DNA of 64,000 nt from NCBI GenBank assembly GCA_934183255.1, contig CAKPSD010000001.1, forward strand, positions 965,991 to 1,029,990. Reading direction: 5' to 3'. Each line of letters starts with the position of its first letter. Positions within the stretch are counted from its first letter, which is position 1. Below, piece after piece: positions 43,963 to 52,811 of this stretch. Made by a program: the position numbers and the translations under genes. Source of the stretch: an uncultured Bacilli bacterium (lineage in GTDB: Bacteria > Bacillota_I > Bacilli_A > RFN20 > DUOF01). The notes beneath the pieces were generated by a model. The model made no database searches, was not told the DNA's origin, and saw nothing but the letters and a program-made list of their open reading frames with translations.

Positions 43963-43991
43963 TTGACAGTACATCTAACTAATAGTACAAT
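43963..43991 (+). promoter_or_regulatory. Consensus sigma-A promoter of the LRR protein gene
   Basis: TTGACA (43963-43968), a 17-bp spacer and TACAAT (43986-43991), 22 bp upstream of the ATG at 44014. Confidence 0.8.
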
Positions 43992-44013
43992 TTAAGTAGA
44001 GGTGTTACTTGAT

Positions 44014-44859
44014 ATGAAAATAGTAGATGGAGTTTTAACAGGAGTAGAGTTTGGAGATAATGAAATTTTAGAAAAAGGAAAACTTTCAATAAAAGAAAGT
44101 ACAGGAGTAAAAAAAATTGCTCCTTTTGCTTTTGAAGCAAACAATGAAATTGCAAAATTTAAATGCACAAATAATTTAGAAGAAATAGGTTCATGGGCTT
44201 TTTATGATAGTGATGTAAAGTTTGTTGACTATAGTGAAAGTTCTTCTTTAAAAGCAATAAAAGAAGGAACATTTAATAACTGCGCTAATTTAAGTGTTGT
44301 TAAATTTAATGAAGAAAATACAATTGAAAGTATTGGTGATTTATCTTTTGCTAAATGTCAAATGTTATCTGGTATTAAACTACCTGATGGTTTAAAATAC
44401 ATTGGTAAAAATGCTTTTTATGATTGTTCTAATTTAATCTATGTTCGTTTGCCTAATAGTGTAAGATTTTTAGATGATGGTGCTTTTGAAAAGTGCAAGC
44501 AATTAGAAGAAATATCTTTACCTAGACATATTGAAAAAATAGGAAATGACGTATTAAATAACACAGGAGTAAAGAAAATAACGGTTTATAGTGTATGGCC
44601 AGATTTTAAAGGAAAAGTTTTTGAATTGTTTGATAGAGAATTTAAAGAAGTTACTATAAAAGATAGAGAATCTAAACAAAAATTTACAGTTAAAGCACAA
44701 GACAATCAACATATTAAAGTGTCTTATGATGGCAAGGCAATTTGTGGATTATTTAATGAACAAGATAACTTAATATATGCTTATTATGTTGAAGATGGTA
44801 AATTAGCTTGTAAAACTCAAAAGGAATTAAAACAAATTCGTTCAAGAAAAGCCAAATAA
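44014..44859 (+). CDS. BspA-type leucine-rich-repeat protein (LRR_5)
   Basis: A 281-residue protein with about five LRR_5 units (IAPFAFEANN, EIGSWAFYDS, IKEGTFNNCANL, IGDLSFAKCQML, IGKNAFYDCSNL, LDDGAFEKCKQL), each of the form I-x-x-x-A-F-x-x-C-x-x-L. There is no signal peptide or anchor, so it is probably cytoplasmic, unlike most BspA surface proteins. The C-terminal 70 residues form a separate domain without repeats. ATG 44014 has AGAGGTG 9 nt upstream. It is followed 18 bp later by another unknown gene. Confidence 0.8.
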   Translation: MKIVDGVLTGVEFGDNEILEKGKLSIKESTGVKKIAPFAFEANNEIAKFKCTNNLEEIGSWAFYDSDVKFVDYSESSSLKAIKEGTFNNCANLSVVKFNEENTIESIGDLSFAKCQMLSGIKLPDGLKYIGKNAFYDCSNLIYVRLPNSVRFLDDGAFEKCKQLEEISLPRHIEKIGNDVLNNTGVKKITVYSVWPDFKGKVFELFDREFKEVTIKDRESKQKFTVKAQDNQHIKVSYDGKAICGLFNEQDNLIYAYYVEDGKLACKTQKELKQIRSRKAK

Positions 44860-44877
44860 TTTTATAAGGAGATAAAT

Positions 44878-45561
44878 ATGAAATTACAATTTGTTGCTAA
44901 TTTAAAAAGAGGGGTAAAAGTTGATTCTTTGACTAATGAAGATAGAGAAGTATTAGAAAAAATGAAAGAATTAGGTATTGTTGTTATGGCTTCTTATAGT
45001 GGTAAAAAAATATATAGACTAAGCAATAATGTTAAAATTAGTAGAACTAAAGATATTATTGATTTTGAAGTTAGACCTAATAGTTTTATGGGTGTTTTCT
45101 TTGATTATGATGATGTGTTTGAAATTACTAGTGATAATAAAAATAAACCTAGATTTTATTGTATAAGTTATGAACTTAATCCTATGAGTGAGGAAATTAA
45201 TAATTTTGGTTTAGGTAATGAAGTAAGAGTTAAAGTTTTAGCAAGAGGGTTTGATTATGATAATGAAGGTTTATTAATTAAACTTCCTGCGAGTGAAGAA
45301 AACTATTATAAAATGGGAACTATTCCTTATATTACTACGGGAATTTCAGATGGTGGTAAATCAAAGAATACTAGTAAACTTCAATTTAGTGAAGAAGTAG
45401 ATAAAAAATTTATTGCTGGTAAGAAAGGTTATTTTGTAAATAATAAAATTTATCATAATATTAGAGAAGTAAAAGAGAGTGTTGAAACATATGAACTTAA
45501 AGTTAAAAATGATGAATATTCATTAGAAAAAATAAGTTCAAAAAAGATAAATAATAGATAG
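44878..45561 (+). CDS. Cytoplasmic protein, function unknown
   Basis: A 227-residue soluble protein without signal peptide. It has a beta-rich core and a conspicuous segment PYITTGISDGGKSKNTSKLQ (about 149-168) that could form an active or binding loop. I do not recognise the family with confidence. It is in an operon with the LRR protein, 18 bp downstream, and ends in a strong terminator that separates it from the convergent jet genes. It does not show a toprim motif, so it is not the missing JetD nuclease. Confidence 0.6.
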   Translation: MKLQFVANLKRGVKVDSLTNEDREVLEKMKELGIVVMASYSGKKIYRLSNNVKISRTKDIIDFEVRPNSFMGVFFDYDDVFEITSDNKNKPRFYCISYELNPMSEEINNFGLGNEVRVKVLARGFDYDNEGLLIKLPASEENYYKMGTIPYITTGISDGGKSKNTSKLQFSEEVDKKFIAGKKGYFVNNKIYHNIREVKESVETYELKVKNDEYSLEKISSKKINNR

Positions 45562-45590
45562 AACATATTATATTTATATGTTCTTTTTTG
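45560..45590 (+). terminator. Rho-independent terminator
   Basis: Perfect 9-bp stem AGAACATAT (45560-45568) / ATATGTTCT (45576-45584), 7-nt loop, run of six T. Confidence 0.9.
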
Positions 45591-45670
45591 TTAGAATCTT
45601 TATTGATGAAATATGTGAAAAATTTTTTTCAGAACAAGAATGATAAAAGTAGGAAAATTTTATAAAATAA

Positions 45671-45706
45671 AAAAATATCCTTATTTTTTCAATAATGGAT
45701 ATTTTT
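45671..45706 (-). terminator. Rho-independent terminator of jetABC
   Basis: Perfect 10-bp stem AAAAATATCC (45671-45680) / GGATATTTTT (45697-45706), continued by TTATT/AATAA inside. A T-run follows on the minus strand. It lies 13 bp beyond the jetC stop, so the operon ends at jetC. Confidence 0.9.
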
Positions 45707-45718
45707 AATTTTAACTTT

Positions 45719-48700
45719 TTATGCTTGTACAACTTCTTTTTGATAGTTTCTAATAAATGATTTTTGGTCATCTCTTACTATACAGATTGTATTATCTACT
45801 AGAGGAACGATATCAGACATCTTTTCAGGTGGGGCACTTAGAATAGCTTGTAAGCCATAGTTTCTAAGTAACTTAACTGATTCTTGAATTCTTTCACTAT
45901 CCATCTTAGAGAAGGCTTCATCAAATACAATAAGTCTAACTGTTTGATTTTTAGTGTTAGTTGTATCATTTGTTCTGTAAAGTTGGGCAAATGAAGCAAG
46001 AACTGAGATATAGAATGGAGTTTGTGTTTCTCCTCCAGATTTCTTTAATAATGTTTTTGATAAGTGTTGTTTTCTTCCTTCACTATCTGTAACTATTAAA
46101 TCAAATTTTAAATATGTTCTATAATCAGTAAATTTAGCAATGTTTCTTTCAATTTCACTTCTTGTATTCATATCTAGAGTTGTGTCTGCGAAAGTTATTT
46201 GTCTAAATAAATCTTCGATAGTATCTTTATATTTTTCTTGGAAAGAATTTTCATCAACACTATAGCCTTCCATTAATAAAGGATCGGTAATCATGTCATA
46301 GTATTGCTTATATTCTGTTCTAGGTGTCATTGTGAAATAGTAAGAGTCATTACCAAACTTAGATCCACTTAGAGCATCGTTCAATGCATCTATTTGCATT
46401 TTTACAGAGTCAAAGTTAGATTTTAATTTAGCTAGGAAGTCATCCTTGAATTGAACTATTGCGTTTGCTTTAGCAATAGTTATCTTTTCTTGATAATCTA
46501 CTAACTTATTGCTTTCTAATTCTTTTAGCTCATCATCATATAATGTGTTATCGCTTGAATTAGGGTTATATGAGATGTGATATACAGAATTGTATTGGCT
46601 TCTTAACATAATTAGTTTATCTCTTAAACCTTTATTTTGACCATCTACATGCTCTAACTTAGACTTATAGAAATTCAATAAGGTATTAATATTTTTCGTT
46701 CTATCTAATTCTTCAATAAATGCAGGCTCACCAGTAGACATTATCCATGCTTTATTAAACATGTTATAAATAACTTCTTTAGCTTCTTTTACTTGATCTT
46801 CATACATAGGTATATCGAATTCTTCTAGTCTTTCTAATTCACTTCTTTGTTTTACTTGACTAGTTAATAATTCATCTTTTTGAACTTCAAATTCTCTAAC
46901 TTTATTTTGCGCTTTATCTATTTTAGCTTCAAGTACTTCTACATAACTTAAATCAAGTTTATCTAATTCTTTATCTAGTTCATCTTTTTGATGTACTAAA
47001 TCAGGCATCTTTTTATAAACTTTACTAATCTCACTCATAGATTTAATTTCGTTAGAGTTTAATACTTCTACTCTACTAGCATCTTCGAATGTAACTATTA
47101 GTTGTTCTAACTTCTTGTTAGAATTTTGTAGATCATTTAATTCATTTTCTAAGAATTCTTTTTCACTTCCTAGTGAATTAATACCAATATAGCTATTACG
47201 CCATCTTTCTTTATTAATTTGTCTTGCTACATATCCTTGATATGTCATACCAGTAACAGTAATTGAACGATTGTATTTTCTTAAATCTTCTACTTTATCA
47301 CATTTCATTAAGTTTCCTAATAATGAATCTATATATGCTCTTGCATAGTCGTTATTAGTTGTTAATTCTTCTGCTAATGATCCTTTTACTCTTACGGGAT
47401 TTGCTTGTTTAACTTTTAAGCAATCTACTAAACCAAAGTCGTATAAATTGTATTCAAACTTAATATCATCATAAATTTTTAATGCTTCTTCAAAATATAC
47501 AGGATCTATAAACAAATAGAATTTTTGAGTATGTAGATAACCTTCAATTGCATTTTTCCATAAAGGATTTTTTACTTCAAGTAAATCAGCAAGAATAGAA
47601 ACTTCAACATTTTTATTATGTCTTTCTTTTAATTTTTGCTCAATTATTCTTTTTAAAGTTAATAATCTATTGTCATAGTTTTTAACACCTCTATCAATGT
47701 TAGATAAGTTTGATGTTACTTCTGCTAAACGACGATTATTTTGTTTTATTTCTTCTTTAAATGAATGTAATACTCCACTTATTTCTGTTTTTAAGTTATT
47801 GATATTTTGTTGCATTTCAACAAAGTAATCTAAGTCTAGGTTTTCTAAATCTATATTAGTATTGAATTCTTCAATTCTTTTATAGTATTGCTTAGCAATA
47901 GCCTTTAATTCATTGATGTTTTCATTGTCATGAACATCACAAGCAAGAATTTTATTTATAGAACCCATCCATTGTAATTGATAGTTATCCATATTAGTAA
48001 CGATAGATTCAACACTATCTTGTAATTCTTTTATTTGAGCATCAATTTTAGCTTTTTTATCTTCAATTACAGCTTGTTGTTTATAAATATCTAGAGAATA
48101 TTTTTCTTCTAGTAATTTTTCTTTAGCAGCTATGTTTGCTTTTATTTCTTGTTCACATTTATCTATTAATAGTGAATATTGACCTAAATCTTCTTTTCCT
48201 TCAGTTAATTTTTCTTTATTTAGTTCTAGTTGCTTATTTTTAATTTGTAAGTCACTACGATGATAAATATATTTTTGAGTTAAGAATGAATCCTCTTGAC
48301 TTTTCCAAGTATCATAAACTTCCTTAATTTTCTTTAACTCTTCAACCCTTTTAGCTAATGTTTCAGTATCAGCCTCTAGTCTTTTATAGTTTCTAATATT
48401 TTCTTGCATTGAAGCTATATCGATTGTTGATTGAACATCACATACATATTCAGTGATAAATGTTTCAATGTTTGAAATAGGTGAGAATGGAATAGCTTTT
48501 TTGAATAAGCCAAAGAATGAATTTGATAAGTGACCAAATTTTTCTTTAATGAATTCTCTATATGCTGTATTTGTTTCAAAGAAATACATTTGACTCTTAT
48601 AATAATTTTCTAATAAGTATACTTTTAATTCTTTTATTGATAGAGGTAGTTTGTTTACTACAAATTTATTTTCTGGAATAGGTCCATCATAACTGAAATA

Positions 48701-49078
48701 TTTATAATCGATAGATCCATCTTCATAGTTATCAAATACAACACCTACTGTACAATATTCATTGTTTACATCATCATAAAATTCTCCAACAACATAAGAA
48801 GTGAAACGACCATTTCTTAAATAAAGCATATTACCATTATCGTCATCACCAACTTCACATCTTAAGTATCCTTTTAATGTACGGCTTGATTTGTCGGAAG
48901 CACTTTTGTTGAAGAAATGTCCGGAAGTATCCCCTAACATTAATAGTTGGATAGCATCTATTACAGTTGTTTTACCTGCACCATTTTTTCCTGTTAAGAA
49001 GTTTATGTTATCTAATTCTAATGTTTCAAAGCGGAAATAATGCCAGTTAATTAATACAATTTTCTTTAATAGTTTCAT
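45719..49078 (-). CDS. jetC: SMC-like ATPase of a Wadjet/MksBEF-type complex (JetC/MksB)
   Basis: A 1119-residue SMC/MukB-type protein. Walker A is GKNGAGKTT (30-38); two long coiled-coil stretches flank a central hinge region (about 500-660). The C-terminal head has signature LLKKSGGETQ and Walker B VRLIVFDEAFSKMD. The sequence also resembles SbcC-like ATPases, but its length and the two genes upstream identify it as JetC. In Wadjet systems JetABC extrudes DNA loops and senses small circles, which JetD then cleaves. JetD does not follow here. It is the last gene of the operon, before a strong terminator. Confidence 0.9.
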   Translation of the reverse strand: MKLLKKIVLINWHYFRFETLELDNINFLTGKNGAGKTTVIDAIQLLMLGDTSGHFFNKSASDKSSRTLKGYLRCEVGDDDNGNMLYLRNGRFTSYVVGEFYDDVNNEYCTVGVVFDNYEDGSIDYKYFSYDGPIPENKFVVNKLPLSIKELKVYLLENYYKSQMYFFETNTAYREFIKEKFGHLSNSFFGLFKKAIPFSPISNIETFITEYVCDVQSTIDIASMQENIRNYKRLEADTETLAKRVEELKKIKEVYDTWKSQEDSFLTQKYIYHRSDLQIKNKQLELNKEKLTEGKEDLGQYSLLIDKCEQEIKANIAAKEKLLEEKYSLDIYKQQAVIEDKKAKIDAQIKELQDSVESIVTNMDNYQLQWMGSINKILACDVHDNENINELKAIAKQYYKRIEEFNTNIDLENLDLDYFVEMQQNINNLKTEISGVLHSFKEEIKQNNRRLAEVTSNLSNIDRGVKNYDNRLLTLKRIIEQKLKERHNKNVEVSILADLLEVKNPLWKNAIEGYLHTQKFYLFIDPVYFEEALKIYDDIKFEYNLYDFGLVDCLKVKQANPVRVKGSLAEELTTNNDYARAYIDSLLGNLMKCDKVEDLRKYNRSITVTGMTYQGYVARQINKERWRNSYIGINSLGSEKEFLENELNDLQNSNKKLEQLIVTFEDASRVEVLNSNEIKSMSEISKVYKKMPDLVHQKDELDKELDKLDLSYVEVLEAKIDKAQNKVREFEVQKDELLTSQVKQRSELERLEEFDIPMYEDQVKEAKEVIYNMFNKAWIMSTGEPAFIEELDRTKNINTLLNFYKSKLEHVDGQNKGLRDKLIMLRSQYNSVYHISYNPNSSDNTLYDDELKELESNKLVDYQEKITIAKANAIVQFKDDFLAKLKSNFDSVKMQIDALNDALSGSKFGNDSYYFTMTPRTEYKQYYDMITDPLLMEGYSVDENSFQEKYKDTIEDLFRQITFADTTLDMNTRSEIERNIAKFTDYRTYLKFDLIVTDSEGRKQHLSKTLLKKSGGETQTPFYISVLASFAQLYRTNDTTNTKNQTVRLIVFDEAFSKMDSERIQESVKLLRNYGLQAILSAPPEKMSDIVPLVDNTICIVRDDQKSFIRNYQKEVVQA

Positions 49079-49081
49079 TTA

Positions 49082-49744
49082 TTACCCCTCCTTAGTTAAA
49101 TCAAATACACTATCATCTACTTCTTGATTTAAGTTGATAGGTAATTCTTTTTCTTCTGCAAATACCATTGAATAAATAGCATCTATTTTTTCATTACTTA
49201 CTGCTAATAAAATTGTAGGTAATATAGCTAATTGACACGCTGAATCATCAATAGATCCTTCAATTTTAGTTAGAATGTTTTGAGTTACTAATAAACGTAA
49301 ACTTTCTACGATATCTTTCATTGTAGGTTTTTTTAATACTACTTTTAATTCTAATAGTTTGTAGATTAAACTAGCAGTAGTTATATATACAACACTACTT
49401 GAAGCATTTTTTTCCTTTTCTTCATCGTAAATTGTTCTTAAAGTAAATAATATTAATGTTGTTAATTTATCTAAATGCAGTTTGTTGTAACCATATTCAT
49501 TATCTAAATAAATAACTCCAACTACTTCATCAGTTTTTAAAGTACAATTAATGACTTTTAAATATCCTTCAAACAAATCATAGTATTTTTCAATGAAACG
49601 ATAATCAGCATTTATTTTACCTAAATGATCTTTTGATTCATATATTTCTCTAGTAACATAAGTTTTGCTTAATAAATAATTTACTAATTTAGCGAATCTT
49701 TCTTTTTCTGCATTTGTTAAATTATTGTAAGTATCTAGCCACAT
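49082..49744 (-). CDS. jetB: Wadjet/MksE-like subunit (JetB)
   Basis: A 220-residue winged-helix-type kleisin-interacting protein in the JetB/MksE position, between jetA and jetC, with spacers of 1 and 3 bp. The KITE-type pattern is seen only loosely: SLRLLVTQNILTKIEGSIDD suggests the wing of a winged helix. The acidic C-terminus (EVDDSVFDLTKEG) is typical. Assignment depends mainly on gene order and size. JetB dimers bind the JetA kleisin and support the DNA-holding complex. Confidence 0.8.
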   Translation of the reverse strand: MWLDTYNNLTNAEKERFAKLVNYLLSKTYVTREIYESKDHLGKINADYRFIEKYYDLFEGYLKVINCTLKTDEVVGVIYLDNEYGYNKLHLDKLTTLILFTLRTIYDEEKEKNASSSVVYITTASLIYKLLELKVVLKKPTMKDIVESLRLLVTQNILTKIEGSIDDSACQLAILPTILLAVSNEKIDAIYSMVFAEEKELPINLNQEVDDSVFDLTKEG

Positions 49745-49745
49745 A

Positions 49746-51167
49746 TTATAACTTCCTCCTTCTAAGATATGTCATGTTTGGAATACTGTAACCACTTGTA
49801 TGTGCATTTCCATCGTGTAACTCTATTTTGTAGAATATATTTTTATCCCATCCTCTAAGCATTGAATGAATTGTAAGAATTAAATCTTCATCACTATTTA
49901 TTTTTAGTTGAGCGGAATCTAATTCATTTTTATTATTTAATATTCTATTTTCAACATATTCAATGATGTTTTTATGAGAATAGGTATTGTTCATATTTTC
50001 AATAAAGTCACTAGCTATATCATCTATATGATCATAATTTCCATCATCTAATTCAAGAGGTTCGCTTGACATTAATGGAGATGTATAACTTCTAACGAAT
50101 AAGCTATCTTCTGCTAAATAAGCTGATTTTTGTAAGAACAAGTTCTCATTAAATGAAACAAGTAGTTCATCTTCTTTGTTTTCACTAACAGCATCTACAA
50201 GTTTATCCATTAATTTAGACATTTTAGCTTTAATACTTTTATCGTTATTAAGCAAAGCTTTCATCTTTTCTGTAGTAGCACTTACATAATTAGTGTTCTT
50301 TTCATCAATTCTATCAATCATATCTTCTAATTCATTAAGTTTATCTACGATGAAGTATATTTTTGTTATAACATCATCTCTAGCTTCATCTAGTGTATTA
50401 AACTTTTGAAAATTGAAAGCCTGTTTTTCTATTTCATCTAGGTTATCTTTTTGTCTTAACCATTTTAATAATATTTGAATTATGCTTCCTTTAAATCTAG
50501 TGATTGAGTCTTTTGTTTTTATAGGCATATATATTTGATTAATTATTTTCTTTTGATAGTTATCAAAGTGATCTACAAGAACTTCGTTAACGCTATTTAA
50601 AAAGCTTAATTTATTATATTTTCTTCTTATGTTGTGATATAAAGTTTTTAAATCATTTTCTAATTCATTTGTTCTGTCATATGCATTAAGAAGGGCAGTG
50701 TACATGAAATCTTTTCTATCAGTATCTGCTTGAAATAAGTTAGAGTAGATTGCATACATATGAGTGTTATACCCTTGCTCGTCTTCTTTAAATATTGCAT
50801 ATAGCGTGTTTATTATTTTTATTGAGTAAGGAGCAAGTGCTATATATTCTTTGAATGAAGTATCAACACCATATTCTATTTCTATCCAGCCTGTTTCACA
50901 CAATCTTTTAACCATGAAGCGCGCTAAAGACATAGCATCTTTATTTAATTTTTTTCCATCATTAAATGGTTCTTCTTCATCGATATCTATAGATAAAAGC
51001 TCTGTTGATAAAACAGATGATAATTGATGTATTAAATTTTCTTTTTCAATTACTAGTTCTTGTTTAAATGATTGTCTTAACAAAAATAAACTGCTAACAT
51101 ATATATCTTTATTTTTTGAATTAAATATTGAAAACAAATTAGCAGGTATAACTTCAAATAATGCCAT
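49746..51167 (-). CDS. jetA: Kleisin-type subunit of a Wadjet/MksBEF-like complex (JetA/MksF)
   Basis: A 473-residue helical protein with the JetA N-terminus of the type found in Firmicutes Wadjet systems: LFEVIPANLFSIFNSKNKDI followed by YVSSLFLLRQSFKQ. A winged-helix-like N-terminal part, a long coiled middle and a C-terminal segment fit the kleisin MksF/JetA. It starts the three-gene operon, with a consensus promoter 25 bp upstream and ribosome site AGGAG. I would place it nearest to type II/III Wadjet systems, by sequence memory only. Confidence 0.85.
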   Translation of the reverse strand: MALFEVIPANLFSIFNSKNKDIYVSSLFLLRQSFKQELVIEKENLIHQLSSVLSTELLSIDIDEEEPFNDGKKLNKDAMSLARFMVKRLCETGWIEIEYGVDTSFKEYIALAPYSIKIINTLYAIFKEDEQGYNTHMYAIYSNLFQADTDRKDFMYTALLNAYDRTNELENDLKTLYHNIRRKYNKLSFLNSVNEVLVDHFDNYQKKIINQIYMPIKTKDSITRFKGSIIQILLKWLRQKDNLDEIEKQAFNFQKFNTLDEARDDVITKIYFIVDKLNELEDMIDRIDEKNTNYVSATTEKMKALLNNDKSIKAKMSKLMDKLVDAVSENKEDELLVSFNENLFLQKSAYLAEDSLFVRSYTSPLMSSEPLELDDGNYDHIDDIASDFIENMNNTYSHKNIIEYVENRILNNKNELDSAQLKINSDEDLILTIHSMLRGWDKNIFYKIELHDGNAHTSGYSIPNMTYLRRRKL

Positions 51168-51191
51168 AAATTCAACTCCTATAACGCATAA

Positions 51192-51220
51192 ATTATAAAA
51201 TATTTTTTTAAATTTTACAA
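51192..51220 (-). promoter_or_regulatory. Sigma-A-type promoter of jetABC
   Basis: On the minus strand TTGTAA (51220-51215), a 17-bp spacer, TATAAT (51197-51192), about 25 bp upstream of the jetA start codon. Confidence 0.7.
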
Positions 51221-51260
51221 TGAATTTAATAGACTATCATGTGAACTTACAAAAATTGGG

Positions 51261-51280
51261 TATTTTAATATATTAAAATA
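51261..51280. repeat. Perfect 20-bp A+T palindrome upstream of jetABC
   Basis: TATTTTAATATATTAAAATA reads identically on both strands. It lies about 40 bp upstream of the jetA -35 box and could be a regulator site or simply an A+T hairpin. Confidence 0.5.
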
Positions 51281-51301
51281 TCTGCTTTATAACAATAAAA
51301 A

Positions 51302-51334
51302 AAGTAAAAGAGCGATTTATACACTCTTTTACTT
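51302..51334 (-). terminator. Rho-independent terminator (minus strand) downstream of the YihY gene
   Basis: An 11-bp perfect stem AAGTAAAAGAG (51302-51312) / CTCTTTTACTT (51324-51334) with a T-run on the minus strand. Confidence 0.85.
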
Positions 51335-51347
51335 AGGAAAATGAGTA

Positions 51348-51388
51348 ATGATAGTTTGTACTATCATAGGCATTGGTAATCTTGCCTA
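51348..51388. other. Two adjacent hairpins between the YihY gene and its terminator
   Basis: ATGATAGT (51348-51355) pairs with ACTATCAT (51360-51367) over a 4-nt loop, and TAGGCA (51367-51372) pairs with TGCCTA (51383-51388). They lie in the 3' untranslated region of the YihY gene, or in the space before the jetA promoter. The role is unknown. Confidence 0.45.
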
Positions 51389-51398
51389 TAAATATTTT

Positions 51399-52148
51399 TT
51401 ACATATTAAATTTTTTTATACTATATTTTTTTATTTCATAGTTTATAATAATTCCTATGTGAATTATATAACAAGAATAATAAATTATTAAAAAGGATAA
51501 TATTATTGGAGTAAATGTGCCATAGTAATTACTGATATTTGAAAAATTTTCTATAACAATGAAGAAAAAACGAATAAATAAAGCTAAAAAAATTGAACTA
51601 ATTAAGCTTCCTATCAAAACATCTTTTATTTTTTGAAAAGTTGATAGTTTGTAGAAAAAAAGTAGTGATAAAAATATTACTATATAATCTATTAAAAAGG
51701 TGATTTGACTTAAAAAATTATTACTTAAAATAGTGAAAGAAATAGATAAGCCAATAACGATAATAAAAACAGTTAAAAGTGCCAAAAATAAAGAGTGTAA
51801 TTTTTTCCTTATATAATTTTTAAATTTAAAATTATATAATTTTTCAAAATAGGAGAGTAATGAGAAAAAACTGCTAGATAATAAATTTATACAAATTATA
51901 TCAATTAGAAAATTGCTTTTTGAGTTTAATTCTAGATAATTTAATATATAGTTTATTTTGTAAAAATATGGATGTTCTAAAATCATAAAATGGTTTGAAA
52001 ATATAGAAAAAAGAGACAGGATAATAATAAAAGAAGGAATTATGGCTAATATTGTGCAATAGGCTAAATTTCCAGCATGCAAACTTACTTCTTCACTAAA
52101 TAAGTGCTTAAAAATATTTTTGAATATATTTGGCTTTATTTTTATCAC
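51399..52148 (-). CDS. YihY/BrkB-family membrane protein
   Basis: A 249-residue membrane protein with about six helices and the YihY/BrkB N-terminal pattern EEVSLHAGNLAYCTILAIIP, seen in most members as A-A-x-x-A-Y-x-x-x-L-A-x-x-P. Homologues (often misnamed ribonuclease BN) have unclear transport or structural roles. It is somewhat shorter than the usual 280-300, mainly at the C-terminus. A terminator separates it from jetABC. Confidence 0.8.
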   Translation of the reverse strand: MIKIKPNIFKNIFKHLFSEEVSLHAGNLAYCTILAIIPSFIIILSLFSIFSNHFMILEHPYFYKINYILNYLELNSKSNFLIDIICINLLSSSFFSLLSYFEKLYNFKFKNYIRKKLHSLFLALLTVFIIVIGLSISFTILSNNFLSQITFLIDYIVIFLSLLFFYKLSTFQKIKDVLIGSLISSIFLALFIRFFFIVIENFSNISNYYGTFTPIILSFLIIYYSCYIIHIGIIINYEIKKYSIKKFNM

Positions 52149-52160
52149 ATCCCATAAAAA

Positions 52161-52188
52161 AACTCACAAGTATATTTTGTGAGTTTTT
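52161..52188. terminator. Bidirectional Rho-independent terminator
   Basis: Stem AACTCACAA (52161-52169) / TTGTGAGTT (52177-52185) with A- and T-runs on both sides; it terminates the 52200-52652 gene on the minus strand. Confidence 0.8.
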
Positions 52189-52199
52189 GAATGCTTTTA

Positions 52200-52652
52200 T
52201 TATTTAATTTTAGAAATATCTATTTCATTTTTGATAACTTTTAAAAGTAATTCTGTGTTATCGCAACGAACATTTATTTTCTTTTTCTTGCCATTATCAC
52301 CAATATAAGTAATCTTGAAAGAAGGTCTTAATCCCCAACCAAATAGTATTGAATCGTGTGGTTTTTCTTTGATATTAAGAATAGTTCCATATGTAATTGT
52401 TATATTTTTAATTAATGATCTTTTTATGATAAGTTTATCATAATAGGCAAAATAACGTCTTCTAAATAAACCTAAACATAATAGGAGAATTAGCTCTACA
52501 TTTATTAGTGCTAATAGTGTAAAGAATGCTTTATCTTTAGTATTTTCTAAAATTTTATTTGGGAAAAATAGCCAGAAAGCTAAAACTAGCAAATGTAGTA
52601 CAATGGCAAATATAAAAAAGCCAGTATATTTCCTTCTAAATCTAAACTCCAT
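52200..52652 (-). CDS. Membrane protein with PH-like soluble domain
   Basis: A 150-residue protein with two transmembrane helices (about 10-30 and 43-63) followed by a small beta-rich domain. Segments such as YYDKLIIKRSLIKNITITYG and SFKITYIGDNGKKKKINVRC resemble bacterial PH domains of the YdbT type. Function unknown. It is upstream of the YihY gene on the same strand, with a terminator in between. Confidence 0.6.
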   Translation of the reverse strand: MEFRFRRKYTGFFIFAIVLHLLVLAFWLFFPNKILENTKDKAFFTLLALINVELILLLCLGLFRRRYFAYYDKLIIKRSLIKNITITYGTILNIKEKPHDSILFGWGLRPSFKITYIGDNGKKKKINVRCDNTELLLKVIKNEIDISKIK

Positions 52653-52811
52653 AAAATCAGCTCCTAATTCCTTGTGTTTTTAGAATATAATATTTCCGAG
52701 CAAATGTCAAATAAAATACTTTTATGTAATAAATAAATAGTTAAAATAGTTGAAGTAAAACTTGTTTTAATATAAAATGAGATGTGCGTATTGTAAGGAG
52801 GAAATTTATTG

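Noticed and set aside
44878..45561. Candidate JetD next to jetABC
   Set aside because: Only 227 residues, convergent rather than co-directional, with no toprim acidic motifs.
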